Assembly: GCA_026397755.1 (NCBI GenBank)
Contig: JAPLUF010000336.1
Coordinates: 1-32,469, forward strand
Origin: Verrucomicrobiota bacterium
GTDB lineage: Bacteria; Verrucomicrobiota; Verrucomicrobiia; Limisphaerales; UBA9464
Direction: 5' to 3'
DNA length: 32,469 bases
This document shows positions 16,617-24,331 of this stretch, piece by piece. Position 1 is the stretch's first letter. Every line of letters starts with the position of its first letter. The translations under genes were made by a program, and so were the position numbers. The notes beneath the pieces are model-generated. The model had not been told where the DNA came from, did not search any database, and saw nothing but the letters and a program-made list of their open reading frames with translations.

Positions 16617-17303
16617 ATGACCCGATTGGTATTGTTTGACATTGACGGCACCCTCATCCGGACCGGAGGGGCTGGCGTGCATGCCTTCGGTCGGACGGCC
16701 GAACTGCTTTACGGCGTGGCCGGCGTGGCCGAGAGCACCCGCTTCCATGGTCGGACCGATACGGCATTGGTCCGGGAGTTCTTCCTGAGCAATGGCCTGC
16801 AAGGTCGCTCTTGGGACATTCGGCATTTCCTCGATGCCTATGTTTTTCTGCTCGATCATCGTCTTCAAGAAAATCGGGGTGAGATTTGCCCAGGGGTTCC
16901 CCAATTTATCCAGGCGCTAAAACAGCTCTCCGAGCCTCCCGCCCTAGGCCTTCTGACGGGCAACATTCGCCTCGGAGCCAAGATTAAGCTCGGGGCTCAT
17001 TCTCTTTGGGGAGACTGGATGTGCGGTGCCTTTGCCGACGATCACGACGACCGCAACCAATTGGCCCGGATCGCCCGCGACCGGGCTTCACGTCAACTCG
17101 GACGCCGTCTCGAAGGTCCTGAAATATTGGTGATCGGCGATACTCACCGAGACGTCGAATGCGCCCAAGCCATCGGAGCCCAGAGCCTCGGGGTTTGCAC
17201 CGGCGGCGGCTCGTCAGACGAACTCCGAACGGCCGGGGCGACTTGGGTGGTGACCGATCTCGGGGAATTTCCGATGCACAGTCTCCAAGAGCGACTCAAC
17301 TGA
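16617..17303 (+). CDS. HAD-superfamily hydrolase (phosphoglycolate phosphatase-like)
   Basis: The 228-residue protein has HAD motif I VLFDIDGTLIRTGG (nucleophile Asp8, acid Asp10), a four-helix cap region after GAGVHAFGRTAELL, motif II LLTGN, a motif III Lys near KIKLG, and motif IV EILVIGDTHRDVECAQAIG. This is the Gph/PGMB-like subclass I pattern: a Mg-dependent small-molecule phosphatase or mutase. Phosphoglycolate is the family default, but specificity is not readable. The conserved GD is here followed by TH rather than the usual TxxD, with the second Asp retained (DTHRDV). It is possibly co-transcribed with the upstream TPR gene. Confidence 0.9.
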   Translation: MTRLVLFDIDGTLIRTGGAGVHAFGRTAELLYGVAGVAESTRFHGRTDTALVREFFLSNGLQGRSWDIRHFLDAYVFLLDHRLQENRGEICPGVPQFIQALKQLSEPPALGLLTGNIRLGAKIKLGAHSLWGDWMCGAFADDHDDRNQLARIARDRASRQLGRRLEGPEILVIGDTHRDVECAQAIGAQSLGVCTGGGSSDELRTAGATWVVTDLGEFPMHSLQERLN

Positions 17304-17387
17304 TTTGGAGCCCCATCCCAATGGTGGATCCGCTGAGGTTGCGTCAACAGATGTGAACAAGTTTCGCCCAACTACCGACTTTTGTGT

Positions 17388-17416
17388 TTGACCCTTCCAT
17401 CCGCTTTCTTTAGCTA
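17388..17416 (+). promoter_or_regulatory. Possible sigma-70-like promoter for the pilus operon
   Basis: TTGACC at 17388-17393 matches the -35 box at five of six positions. It is followed after exactly 17 bp by TAGCTA (17411-17416), a poor -10 match. It lies 82 bp upstream of the pilM-like start in a 194-bp gap. It is weak evidence by itself, but this gap must hold the operon promoter unless readthrough from the HAD gene suffices. Confidence 0.3.
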
Positions 17417-17434
17417 CACCCCTACATCCGTGAT

Positions 17435-17471
17435 CGCTCGCCGCTAGGCATGCCTCGCTCGAGCGTTTTTT
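17435..17471 (+). terminator. Intrinsic terminator or attenuator in the leader of the pilus operon
   Basis: CGCTCG (17435-17440) pairs with CGAGCG (17460-17465). Inside lies a second stem AGGC-AT-GCCT (17446-17455). The outer stem is followed directly by TTTTTT (17466-17471). The right part is also a self-palindrome (CGCTCGAGCG, 17456-17465), offering an alternative fold. It either ends the TPR/HAD transcript or, if the promoter at 17388 is real, acts as an attenuator 27 bp before the pilM-like start codon. Confidence 0.55.
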
Positions 17472-17497
17472 AGTCCTTGGAGGGCTAGAATTTTCAC

Positions 17498-19420
17498 GTG
17501 AATCGCGCTCACAGCCAAATGCTAAAAGCCAAAACATTTCTTGGGATCGACTTCGGGGCTGGCACCCTGAAGATCGCCGAGTTCGAACCCGCCGACGGCG
17601 GCGGTTTGAAGCTCCTCCGCTTTGGCGTCCGCGCCCTCGGGCTCCCCGGCTCCCAAGATGCTGCCCGCGATGGAGTGCTCAAGCGCGCCCTGAGTGAGCT
17701 TCTGACCGAAGGTGGTTTTGTTTCCCGTCAAGCCAACATCTCTGCCCCGGGTTATCAGGTCTTCTCCAAATTCGTCAAACTGCCCCCGGTTGACGCCTCG
17801 AAGATTTCTCAGATCATCCAATACGAGGCCCAGCAGAACGTTCCCTTCCCGCTGACCGAAAGTGCTTGGGACCATCAGATTTTGGGCACCGCTGCCGACG
17901 GGGCGCGTGAGGTGCTTCTGGTGGCCATCAAGGCCGAGGTGGTTGAAAAGCTCTTTGCGGTGGGTGAATCGGTGGGTCTGAAGATGGAAGTGGTGGATGC
18001 GTCGATGGCCGCATTGGCCAACGCCTTCCGTTACAACTACGCAGATGTCGAGGGCTGCAGCCTCTTGATCGATATTGGAGCCAAGACCAGCAACGTCCTC
18101 CTCTTCGAGAAAAACAAGTTTTACGTCCGCACGGTCCCAGTCGGTGCCAACACCATTACTCAAGAATATTCGGTCGAATCCAAGGCCCCGTTCGCTGAAG
18201 CCGAGAAGTTCAAGATTTCCCAAGGTTTTGTCAGTTTAGGCGGTGCTTACGAGGAACCTGATGATGCGAAGGTGGCCGCTGTTTCTAAGGTCGCCCGGAA
18301 CGTCCTGACTCGCCTGCACATGCAGGTCAATCAGACGGTGCAGTTTTACCGGACCCAGCAAGGTGGATCGGCTCCTCAGCGGGTTTATCTGTGCGGTGGT
18401 GGCTCGGTGATGGCCTATTCCGCCGAGTTTTTTCAGGAAAAGCTCAACCTGCCGGTCGAATATTTCAGCCCGTTTCGCAACATTCAGATCGACCCGTCGG
18501 TGAATGTCGAAGAGCTAGAGAAAACCGCGTCTTTCTTCGGCGAAGCAGTGGGTCTTGGCTTGCGTAACATCGCCGATTGCCCGGTCGAACTGAACCTCTT
18601 ACCCAAGAGCTCCAAGGCACGGCAAGATTTCAATTCCAAAAAACCCTTCCTTGTGGCTGCCGCCTTCGTGGCCGCCGCCGGTGTTTGGGCTGCTGGATTC
18701 TTCTACAGCAAGGTGGCCGCGGTTCACCGAGAGGGTTTGGCCACAATTTCCGAAAAGGTCGAACCTCTGGCACGCGTAGAAACTTCGCTCAAGAGCGAAG
18801 AAGTGAAGCTTTCCGATGTTCATAAGCAAACCGACCAACTCGGAGCTTGGCTCTCTGAACGCGGTTATTGGCCCGACATCCTCACCGAGGTTCGTAGCAT
18901 CCTGAAGGCGACCGAGGCAGAAGCTTCCCAGAAACTGGGTGTGCCGGTAGGCATTTGGGTGGACACGTTCTACTCGACCGAACCTCCCAAGCCCGAGGTG
19001 GCTGCCGCTGAAGATGATGCTCCGAAGCCCATGCAAATGAGCAGAGAGCTCATGATGCGTTACGGACTCCTCCCGAAATCAGCAGTTGCCCCAGGTGAAG
19101 GTGGTGAAGCCGGCGTTGCGGCCGAAGGCGGTGCGGCCGGCGGTGGGGCTGCCGGCGGTGGGGCTGCCAAGCCTAAGTTAGCCGTCTCAACCAATGAGGT
19201 TGCCGTGTTGAACCTGAGCATACGGGCAGTCAATCTCCAGAAAGTGAAGCAAGAGGCCAATGGTCAGATCGCCTACGATCTCGAGAAAATGGCCAAGGCC
19301 AGTCCGCTATTCGATGCGTCGGAGACTCAGCTCTCCGGCAATCTTGAGCAGGTCGATGACACCACTGCGACCTTCACCTTCCCCCTGAAGCTCAAGCTCA
19401 AGCGTCCCATCAAGCTCTGA
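17498..19420 (+). CDS. pilM: PilM-PilN-like fusion protein of a type IV pilus/type II secretion machine (Amuc_1101-like)
   Basis: The 640-residue product starts with an actin-like PilM domain: phosphate-1 motif LGIDFGAGTLKIAEF (about 15-29), VKLPPVDASKI and QYEAQQNVPFPLTE (the classical PilM block), phosphate-2 LLIDIGAKTSNVLLF (near 188-202) and adenosine motif VYLCGGGSVMAY (near 296). PilM is normally about 350 residues and cytosolic. Here a TM helix (about 383-405) and a PilN-like coiled periplasmic domain follow in the same chain. A Gly/Ala-rich linker (about 530-558) and a C-terminal beta domain (LNLSIRAVNLQ... to LKLKLKRPIKL) complete it. It should nucleate the inner-membrane platform. 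GTG at 17498 has GGAGG at 17479-17483 (long spacing); ATG at 17519 is the alternative. The next gene starts 1 bp after its stop. Confidence 0.9.
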   Translation: MNRAHSQMLKAKTFLGIDFGAGTLKIAEFEPADGGGLKLLRFGVRALGLPGSQDAARDGVLKRALSELLTEGGFVSRQANISAPGYQVFSKFVKLPPVDASKISQIIQYEAQQNVPFPLTESAWDHQILGTAADGAREVLLVAIKAEVVEKLFAVGESVGLKMEVVDASMAALANAFRYNYADVEGCSLLIDIGAKTSNVLLFEKNKFYVRTVPVGANTITQEYSVESKAPFAEAEKFKISQGFVSLGGAYEEPDDAKVAAVSKVARNVLTRLHMQVNQTVQFYRTQQGGSAPQRVYLCGGGSVMAYSAEFFQEKLNLPVEYFSPFRNIQIDPSVNVEELEKTASFFGEAVGLGLRNIADCPVELNLLPKSSKARQDFNSKKPFLVAAAFVAAAGVWAAGFFYSKVAAVHREGLATISEKVEPLARVETSLKSEEVKLSDVHKQTDQLGAWLSERGYWPDILTEVRSILKATEAEASQKLGVPVGIWVDTFYSTEPPKPEVAAAEDDAPKPMQMSRELMMRYGLLPKSAVAPGEGGEAGVAAEGGAAGGGAAGGGAAKPKLAVSTNEVAVLNLSIRAVNLQKVKQEANGQIAYDLEKMAKASPLFDASETQLSGNLEQVDDTTATFTFPLKLKLKRPIKL

Positions 19421-19421
19421 T

Positions 19422-20446
19422 ATGTCTTGGATTAAGCGCAATTTAGCCTTCGTCATCAGCTTGACTGTGGCGGCAGCCCTGCTCATCGGCGGGGCGGTCT
19501 ACCTGTTCTCCACTCAGTCAGAGGCTGAGGCAGCCACCGGAGAACTCGAGGCCAAGAAAAACGAATACGATACGCTCGTCAAACGGGAGCCCTACCCGAA
19601 TGCCAAAAACATCGATTTAGCGAAAGCTGAGCAAGTCCGCTTCAACACTCTCAAGTCTCAGGCTCTGGCAACCTTTTCCCAATATCCCTCAGTAGGGGTT
19701 ATGGATGACGCATCCTTCAAGGCATTGCTGACCCGAACCATCAGCGATTTAGAACGTTCTGCCGAGCGAAAGGGTGTCAAGTTGCCCACCGGAGCCGATT
19801 CCACCTCTGGTTCGACTTCTGGTTCCGCATCCAAGTACAACTTCACCTTCAATACCCAGCGCCGAGAACTGCGTCTGCCTCCGAATACTCTCCAACCATT
19901 GGTATTGGCCGTGACAGACATACGTGAATTTACGGAAATTCTCTTTGCTTCGAAGATTCACTCGCTGCTGCACATCAAGCGATCGGCCATCGGCACCAAT
20001 GAGCTGGCCGGTTCTGGTGACATCCTCTCCAAGAAGGTCAGCACCAATACGGTGATTGGTGCCGGCATCTTTCCCTATGAGGTGCAATTCCAGTGCTTCA
20101 GTTCTGAATTGGGGGATGTGCTGACCCGGTTTGTGGGGCATCCAACGCGTACGTTCTCAAGACACTCAACGTAGACCGACCTTCCTCCGAAGGTTCTGAT
20201 TCTGCTGAGGCCGCCCCGGTCAATCCAGCGTCCAGCATGATGGCCATGATGAGCCGCTACGGACTGAGGCCGGGAATGGGGACCATGCCTCTCGCCCCGG
20301 CCAACCAGGCCGCCCCAGCGCCGTCGGGCAAGGTGGGTGATATCGTTCTCGAGCAGAAACCCATCAAGGTCACCCTAGGCTTTGAGGTGGTGCGTCTCGC
20401 GTCTCCCCCGACAGCAACTCAGGCTCCGAAGGCGACCCGCCGTTAG
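19422..20446 (+). CDS. PilO/Amuc_1100-like pilus-associated membrane protein, frame broken at 20135-20138
   Basis: The first frame (19422-20174) encodes a short cytosolic start, one TM helix (AFVISLTVAAALLIGGAVYLF, residues 9-29), a coiled coil and a mixed alpha/beta periplasmic domain, reaching ELGDVLTRFVG. It then runs into GHPTRTFSRHST and a stop. The -1 frame continues sensibly from 20138 (ASNAYVLKTLNVDRPSSEGSDSAE) through a Met/Pro/Ala-rich linker to a final beta strand pair (VGDIVLEQKPIKVTLGFEVVRL), ending at 20446. The joined protein is 341 residues. Length, topology, position between PilM-like and Amuc_1099-like genes, and the C-terminal pattern fit Amuc_1100 of Akkermansia, a PilO-like immunoactive membrane protein. 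One G missing from the GGGG run explains the break. Confidence 0.82.
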
Positions 20447-20465
20447 GCCGCAATTCTGGGAACCT

Positions 20466-21263
20466 ATGGAATTCATCAAGAAACATTACGAGAAGCTAGT
20501 TCTGGGAGTCGTCCTTCTGGCCGTCGCTGGTTTGGCGATTTCCCTCGTCTTCTCCGTGGCCCAGGTCCGATCGTATCTGGAGACCGCCTTGCAGCAGCTC
20601 GCAGGAGCCAAGCAGAAACCTCTGGTCCCAGAAAATCTCGAGACCAATTTGACGCAAACAGCCCTCACGCGAGTCTCGCAACGCACTCCGACGGTTTTGG
20701 CAGCTCAAGACCACTACACGTTCAACCCCATCACTTGGACTCGGGCGGCCAGTGGACGTTTGGAGCCCTCCAAGCCGCGTCCTAATACCGGGGCTTCCGG
20801 CTTGGTCTACGTTGCCCCCCACGATCTCGTTTTGGAAATTGCTTTTGAACAGGTTGCTGGAACTCCTGAGTCGCCTCGTTACCAGTTCTCCGCTCGCCGC
20901 GACTATGAAAAAGCGGTCAATGGTCGCCGCGCCATGGTGGAGTCCGTGGCCGTAGGATCGGAAAACAAAGACCAACTTTTCCGACTCCTTGAGGTTCAGG
21001 GTCCGAAGGAGTCTCCCACCAATTTTGTCTGCGAACTCATGGCCACCCGGGAGGCCTTTAACCTAACCAAAGGTAAGAATTTTCGCCGCACTCAAAGTTA
21101 CTCCGCCGACCTCCGTTACGAGGCTGATCGGCGTGATTTCCCACAGAAGCGTGTTGGTGAATCCATCAGTCTCTCCGGCGCGGTCTACAAGATTGTTGCC
21201 ATCGAGAAAGATGAACTAGTAGTGTCCGCTCCCAATTCCGTGCGTACCACCGTGGCGAGGTAA
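20466..21263 (+). CDS. Amuc_1099-like pilus-locus membrane protein (possible PilP analogue)
   Basis: The 265-residue product has one N-terminal TM helix (LVLGVVLLAVAGLAISLVF, about residues 11-29) and an otherwise periplasmic chain. The first part is helical (SYLETALQQLAGAKQKPLV), the middle Pro/Ser/Thr-rich. Two beta-rich segments follow, the last being VGESISLSGAVYKIVAIEKD, similar in feel to the small beta domains of PilP/GspC that touch the secretin. This assignment rests on position: it sits between the PilO-like gene (19 bp upstream) and the secretin gene (21 bp downstream), as Amuc_1099 does in Akkermansia. The family has no proven function. The frame is open further upstream, but MEFIKKHYEKL at 20466 gives the expected TM placement. 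Confidence 0.82.
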   Translation: MEFIKKHYEKLVLGVVLLAVAGLAISLVFSVAQVRSYLETALQQLAGAKQKPLVPENLETNLTQTALTRVSQRTPTVLAAQDHYTFNPITWTRAASGRLEPSKPRPNTGASGLVYVAPHDLVLEIAFEQVAGTPESPRYQFSARRDYEKAVNGRRAMVESVAVGSENKDQLFRLLEVQGPKESPTNFVCELMATREAFNLTKGKNFRRTQSYSADLRYEADRRDFPQKRVGESISLSGAVYKIVAIEKDELVVSAPNSVRTTVAR

Positions 21264-21284
21264 TTCCAATAATCGGCTCGTTGC

Positions 21285-24257
21285 ATGTCCATTTTAGTCC
21301 AAACCGTGAAGAACCCCATGACGAAAGTCTCGAAGATCCTGAGTCTCGTCGCACTCATTGCCGCGTTTGATTCCGTCTCCACCCGCGCCGTGGCGCAGGA
21401 AGCCGGTGAGATCGCCGTACGGCGCGAAGAAAAAGCCATTGTCTTGCGTAAGACGCTGGAGGCTGCCGCCACTGCTGCCAAGCAGGGCGATCTGACTTCC
21501 GCGGCCAAAGCCTACGAAGACGCATGGAACTTGACCGAGGAATTGGGCTCCAACGTCGAAAAGGAACGCGGCATCACGATTGAGGGATTTACTTCCAGTC
21601 GCTTGGCGTTGGCCTATGCCGCCGCCAAGGCGGGCGACTACAAGGAGGCGGACCTTCAGGTCAAGCGCTTGCTCAAGGTCGACCCCAACCACGTCAAGGC
21701 CAAGAACTTCAAGCGCGAGAACGATCAACGCTTGATGAACTTGGTCGGCCGGGTTCCCTCTGAAGAAGCCTTGAGCTACATTGGTCAAGACAAGACCAAC
21801 AAGTTAGCGGCCGCCATCGCTGTCCAAGACGGCAAGTTGGCCTTCGAGATGGGTAGCTTTGAACGCGCCGAGGTCAAACTTCAGGAAGCAATCAAGCTCG
21901 ACCCGGACAACGGTGCCGCTTACCAGTACCTGAACATTATCCGCGAGTCGAAGTACACCCGGGCCCATCGCGAGAAGCTCTTGACCGACAAGGATAAACT
22001 TTTGGAAGTGGAGCAGTATTGGGAAGAGCCAAAGTCCAAGTTGCCGATCTCCAATCCATTTGCCAGAACTAATCGGGTTCATACTGGATCCGGCCGCCAA
22101 GCCATTTATCACAAGCTGGATACCATCCGTATCAATGAAATCAAATTCGATGGCCTGCCGTTAGGTGAGGTCGTCAAGTATTTGGATGAGCAGACCCGCC
22201 TCCGAGATCCCGATAAGAAGGGCATCGCCTTTGTGGTCAACTCGCAAGCAGACCAACCTCTTTCAACCCCGGGTTTCGGTGGAATAGATCCCGCGACCGG
22301 TGCTGCCCAGCAATCCCAGCAAGCGGCTGAGCCCCTGGACCTCAACAACATTCCGGTGCGGATCAACCCGGCCTTGCGTGATTTGCGCTTGGCCGATGTC
22401 CTAGATATTATTACCAAAGTAGCCGAGAGGCCTCTAAAATATTCCGTGGAAGAATGGGGTATCATGTTCCGTCAGCGTCTTCCTGAAGCAACGCAGCTGC
22501 ATTCCCGTTGGTGGCGTGTTAATCCCAATACCTTCATGGAAGGTTTGGAAAGTGTTACCGGCTTTAGTCCCGCGGCGGTTTCCTCTCAAAGTGGTGGAGG
22601 TCAGGGTGGCGGCGGCGGCGGCGGCGGTGGCGGCGGTGGTGGCCAACAGGGTGGTGGTGGTGGTGTCTTCACGATCCCGCGCGTCGAAGTTAGTGGTGGC
22701 GGCGGTGGTGGTCAGGGTGGAGGTCAGGGTGGCGGCGGTGGTGGCGGTGGTATGGGCGGTGGTGGTATGGGTGGTTCTGGAATCACCGGTGTCACCCGCA
22801 CGAACCTCACGGCCAACATTCAAGTCGTTGTTCGTCAGTTCTTCATGGCCTGTGGTTTAAATTTCCCAATGACCATCATGCCCGGTGGCGCCGGTGGTAT
22901 GGGCGGCGGCATGGGTGGTATGGGCGCCGGCGGCATGGGCGGCATGGGCGGCGGCATGGGCATGGGCATGGGCGGCATGGGCGGCGGTATGGGCATGGGC
23001 GGCATGGGCGGCGGCATGGGCGGCGGCATGGGCAGTATCTATCCGGCCGGCGTCGCTCCTTGGGAGCAGGATCAGAAAGCCCTGTTCTTCAACGACCGCG
23101 TTGGCATCCTCTTCGTCCGTGCGACGCTCTCGGATCTGGATATCATCGAGAAGGCCATCCAAATTCTCAATGTCGCGCCCCCTCAAGTGGAGATCGAAGC
23201 CCGGTTTGCAGAAATCAACCAAACCGACAGCAAGGCCATCGGATTTGATTGGCTCTTGGGCAACGTCCTGATGGGAGGCGGTCGTCTCGGTCTCTCTGGC
23301 GGCAGTTCACCGAGCTACACAGGCCAACCCTCCTTGGCCAATCCGGGCTCTGAAAATCTCCCCGGTGGTCTATTCCCCGGAACCAGCCTCGCGGGATTGG
23401 CCCCTTCTGGAGCCAACGATCAGTTGGTTACCTCTGGGTTACGCAACACTACGGCTGACAGCGGCAAGATTCCTGAAGTCTTCAGCTTGACTGGAATTCT
23501 CACCGATCCTCAGTTCAAAGTGGTCATTCGCGCGCTCGAACAGCGCGATGGCGTAGACCTCCTCTCAGCGCCAAAAATCACGACGTTGAGCGGCCGCCAG
23601 GCCCACGTCGAGGTATCCGATGTCCGAACGATCGCCACCGGGTTGCAAAACCAAGGCGGTGGTGGTGGTGGTGGTGGGCAAGGGGGCGGCGGTGGAATCG
23701 GCGGCGGCGTCGGCAACAACGTCAGTCAGCCCCTCCTTGGTTTGATCACACCGACGTTGGCTACCCAGCCGTTCGGCCCGACGCTCGACGTCGTTCCTTA
23801 TGTGTCGGCAGATGACGAGACCATCCAAATGACCATCATCCCAACAATTATGGAGTTCATCGGCTATGATGATCCGGGTGCGTTTGTGCCGCAAGTTATC
23901 GGCCTAGGTTCCGGTAGCACGATTAGTCGTACGGCCCAGCTTCCGCTTCCGCACTTCCGGGTGCGCATGCTCACCACCAGCGCCATTGTCTGGGACGGCC
24001 AGACGGTTGCCTTGGGCGGCCTCATTGCCGAAGACAACGTCAAATCACGAGACAAGGTCCCCGTTCTGGGTGACATTCCGGTCTTGGGCCGTTTGTTCCG
24101 CAGCGAGAATTCACGGTCGGTCAAAAAGAACCTCATGATCTTTGTCACCGCCACCATCTTGGATGCTGGAGGCAAGCGCGTGCACGATCCTGAGAATCCG
24201 GGGTATGATCCCACCACGACACCGCCCAAATCGGCAGTCAACCGAACAGCGTTTTAA
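21285..24257 (+). CDS. Secretin (PilQ/GspD-type outer-membrane channel) with Gly/Met-rich repeats (Amuc_1098-like)
   Basis: The 990-residue precursor has a signal peptide (best read from Met12, ATG 21318: MTKVSKILSLVALIAAF...AVAQ). A TPR-like helical region lies near residues 50-240 (AAKQGDLTSAAKAYEDAW, AAKAGDYKEADLQVKRLLKVDPNH, AYQYLNIIRESKYTRA). An N-domain region follows (about 275-435, with LPLGEVVKYLDEQTR and LRDLRLADVLDIITK). The secretin core runs from VEIEARFAEI (about 635) through LSAPKITTLSGRQAHVEVSD to VALGGLI and VPVLGDIPVLGRLFR near the C-terminus. Secretins form the multimeric outer-membrane gate for pili or type II export. Three Gly-rich tracts interrupt it (about 435-498, 533-583 and 790-808). 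The product is longer than typical PilQ because of the TPR part and the tracts. Confidence 0.95.
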   Translation: MSILVQTVKNPMTKVSKILSLVALIAAFDSVSTRAVAQEAGEIAVRREEKAIVLRKTLEAAATAAKQGDLTSAAKAYEDAWNLTEELGSNVEKERGITIEGFTSSRLALAYAAAKAGDYKEADLQVKRLLKVDPNHVKAKNFKRENDQRLMNLVGRVPSEEALSYIGQDKTNKLAAAIAVQDGKLAFEMGSFERAEVKLQEAIKLDPDNGAAYQYLNIIRESKYTRAHREKLLTDKDKLLEVEQYWEEPKSKLPISNPFARTNRVHTGSGRQAIYHKLDTIRINEIKFDGLPLGEVVKYLDEQTRLRDPDKKGIAFVVNSQADQPLSTPGFGGIDPATGAAQQSQQAAEPLDLNNIPVRINPALRDLRLADVLDIITKVAERPLKYSVEEWGIMFRQRLPEATQLHSRWWRVNPNTFMEGLESVTGFSPAAVSSQSGGGQGGGGGGGGGGGGGQQGGGGGVFTIPRVEVSGGGGGGQGGGQGGGGGGGGMGGGGMGGSGITGVTRTNLTANIQVVVRQFFMACGLNFPMTIMPGGAGGMGGGMGGMGAGGMGGMGGGMGMGMGGMGGGMGMGGMGGGMGGGMGSIYPAGVAPWEQDQKALFFNDRVGILFVRATLSDLDIIEKAIQILNVAPPQVEIEARFAEINQTDSKAIGFDWLLGNVLMGGGRLGLSGGSSPSYTGQPSLANPGSENLPGGLFPGTSLAGLAPSGANDQLVTSGLRNTTADSGKIPEVFSLTGILTDPQFKVVIRALEQRDGVDLLSAPKITTLSGRQAHVEVSDVRTIATGLQNQGGGGGGGGQGGGGGIGGGVGNNVSQPLLGLITPTLATQPFGPTLDVVPYVSADDETIQMTIIPTIMEFIGYDDPGAFVPQVIGLGSGSTISRTAQLPLPHFRVRMLTTSAIVWDGQTVALGGLIAEDNVKSRDKVPVLGDIPVLGRLFRSENSRSVKKNLMIFVTATILDAGGKRVHDPENPGYDPTTTPPKSAVNRTAF
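22591..22780 (+). repeat. Gly-codon microsatellite tract 1 in the secretin gene
   Basis: About 190 bp consist mostly of GGT/GGC triplets with interspersed CAG, encoding poly-Gly with GGQGG units and a short spacer (VFTIPRVEVS). It lies before the secretin core, where the N-domains should connect. Low-complexity DNA like this can slip in replication. Confidence 0.9.
22883..23034 (+). repeat. GGM minisatellite tract 2 in the secretin gene
   Basis: About 150 bp of repeating GGCATGGGC/GGTATGGGC units encode roughly 50 residues of only Gly, Met and two or three Ala (GGMGGGMGGMG pattern). It sits between two N-domain-like blocks just before the secretin core. Its antisense frames give His/Ala repeats that are not genes. 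Confidence 0.9.
23654..23709 (+). repeat. Gly-codon microsatellite tract 3 inside the secretin core
   Basis: A 56-bp run of GGT/GGC triplets encodes GGGGGGGGQGGGGGIGGG. It falls after SDVRTIATGLQNQ and before PTLATQPFGPTLDVVPY, a position that in secretins corresponds to a loop of the beta-barrel/gate domain. Confidence 0.85.
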
Positions 24258-24331
24258 ACCAGCTGCAAAGTTATAGCCGGTGGAATGATTGAACTGCCTA
24301 GAAGTCCCTTAAGTCTTCTGGCAAACCATCC

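Noticed and set aside
20130-20145. Programmed -1 frameshift signal in the Amuc_1100-like gene
   Set aside because: No X-XXY-YYZ slippery heptamer and no obvious downstream pseudoknot; a lost G in a G run is simpler.
22591-23034. CRISPR-like repeat array
   Set aside because: The repeats are triplet/nonamer coding repeats with no unique spacers and stay in frame with the secretin.
22857-23222. His/Ala repeat protein on the minus strand opposite the Gly/Met tract
   Set aside because: The (His-Ala) repeats are just the reverse complement of GGCATGGGC units in the secretin gene.
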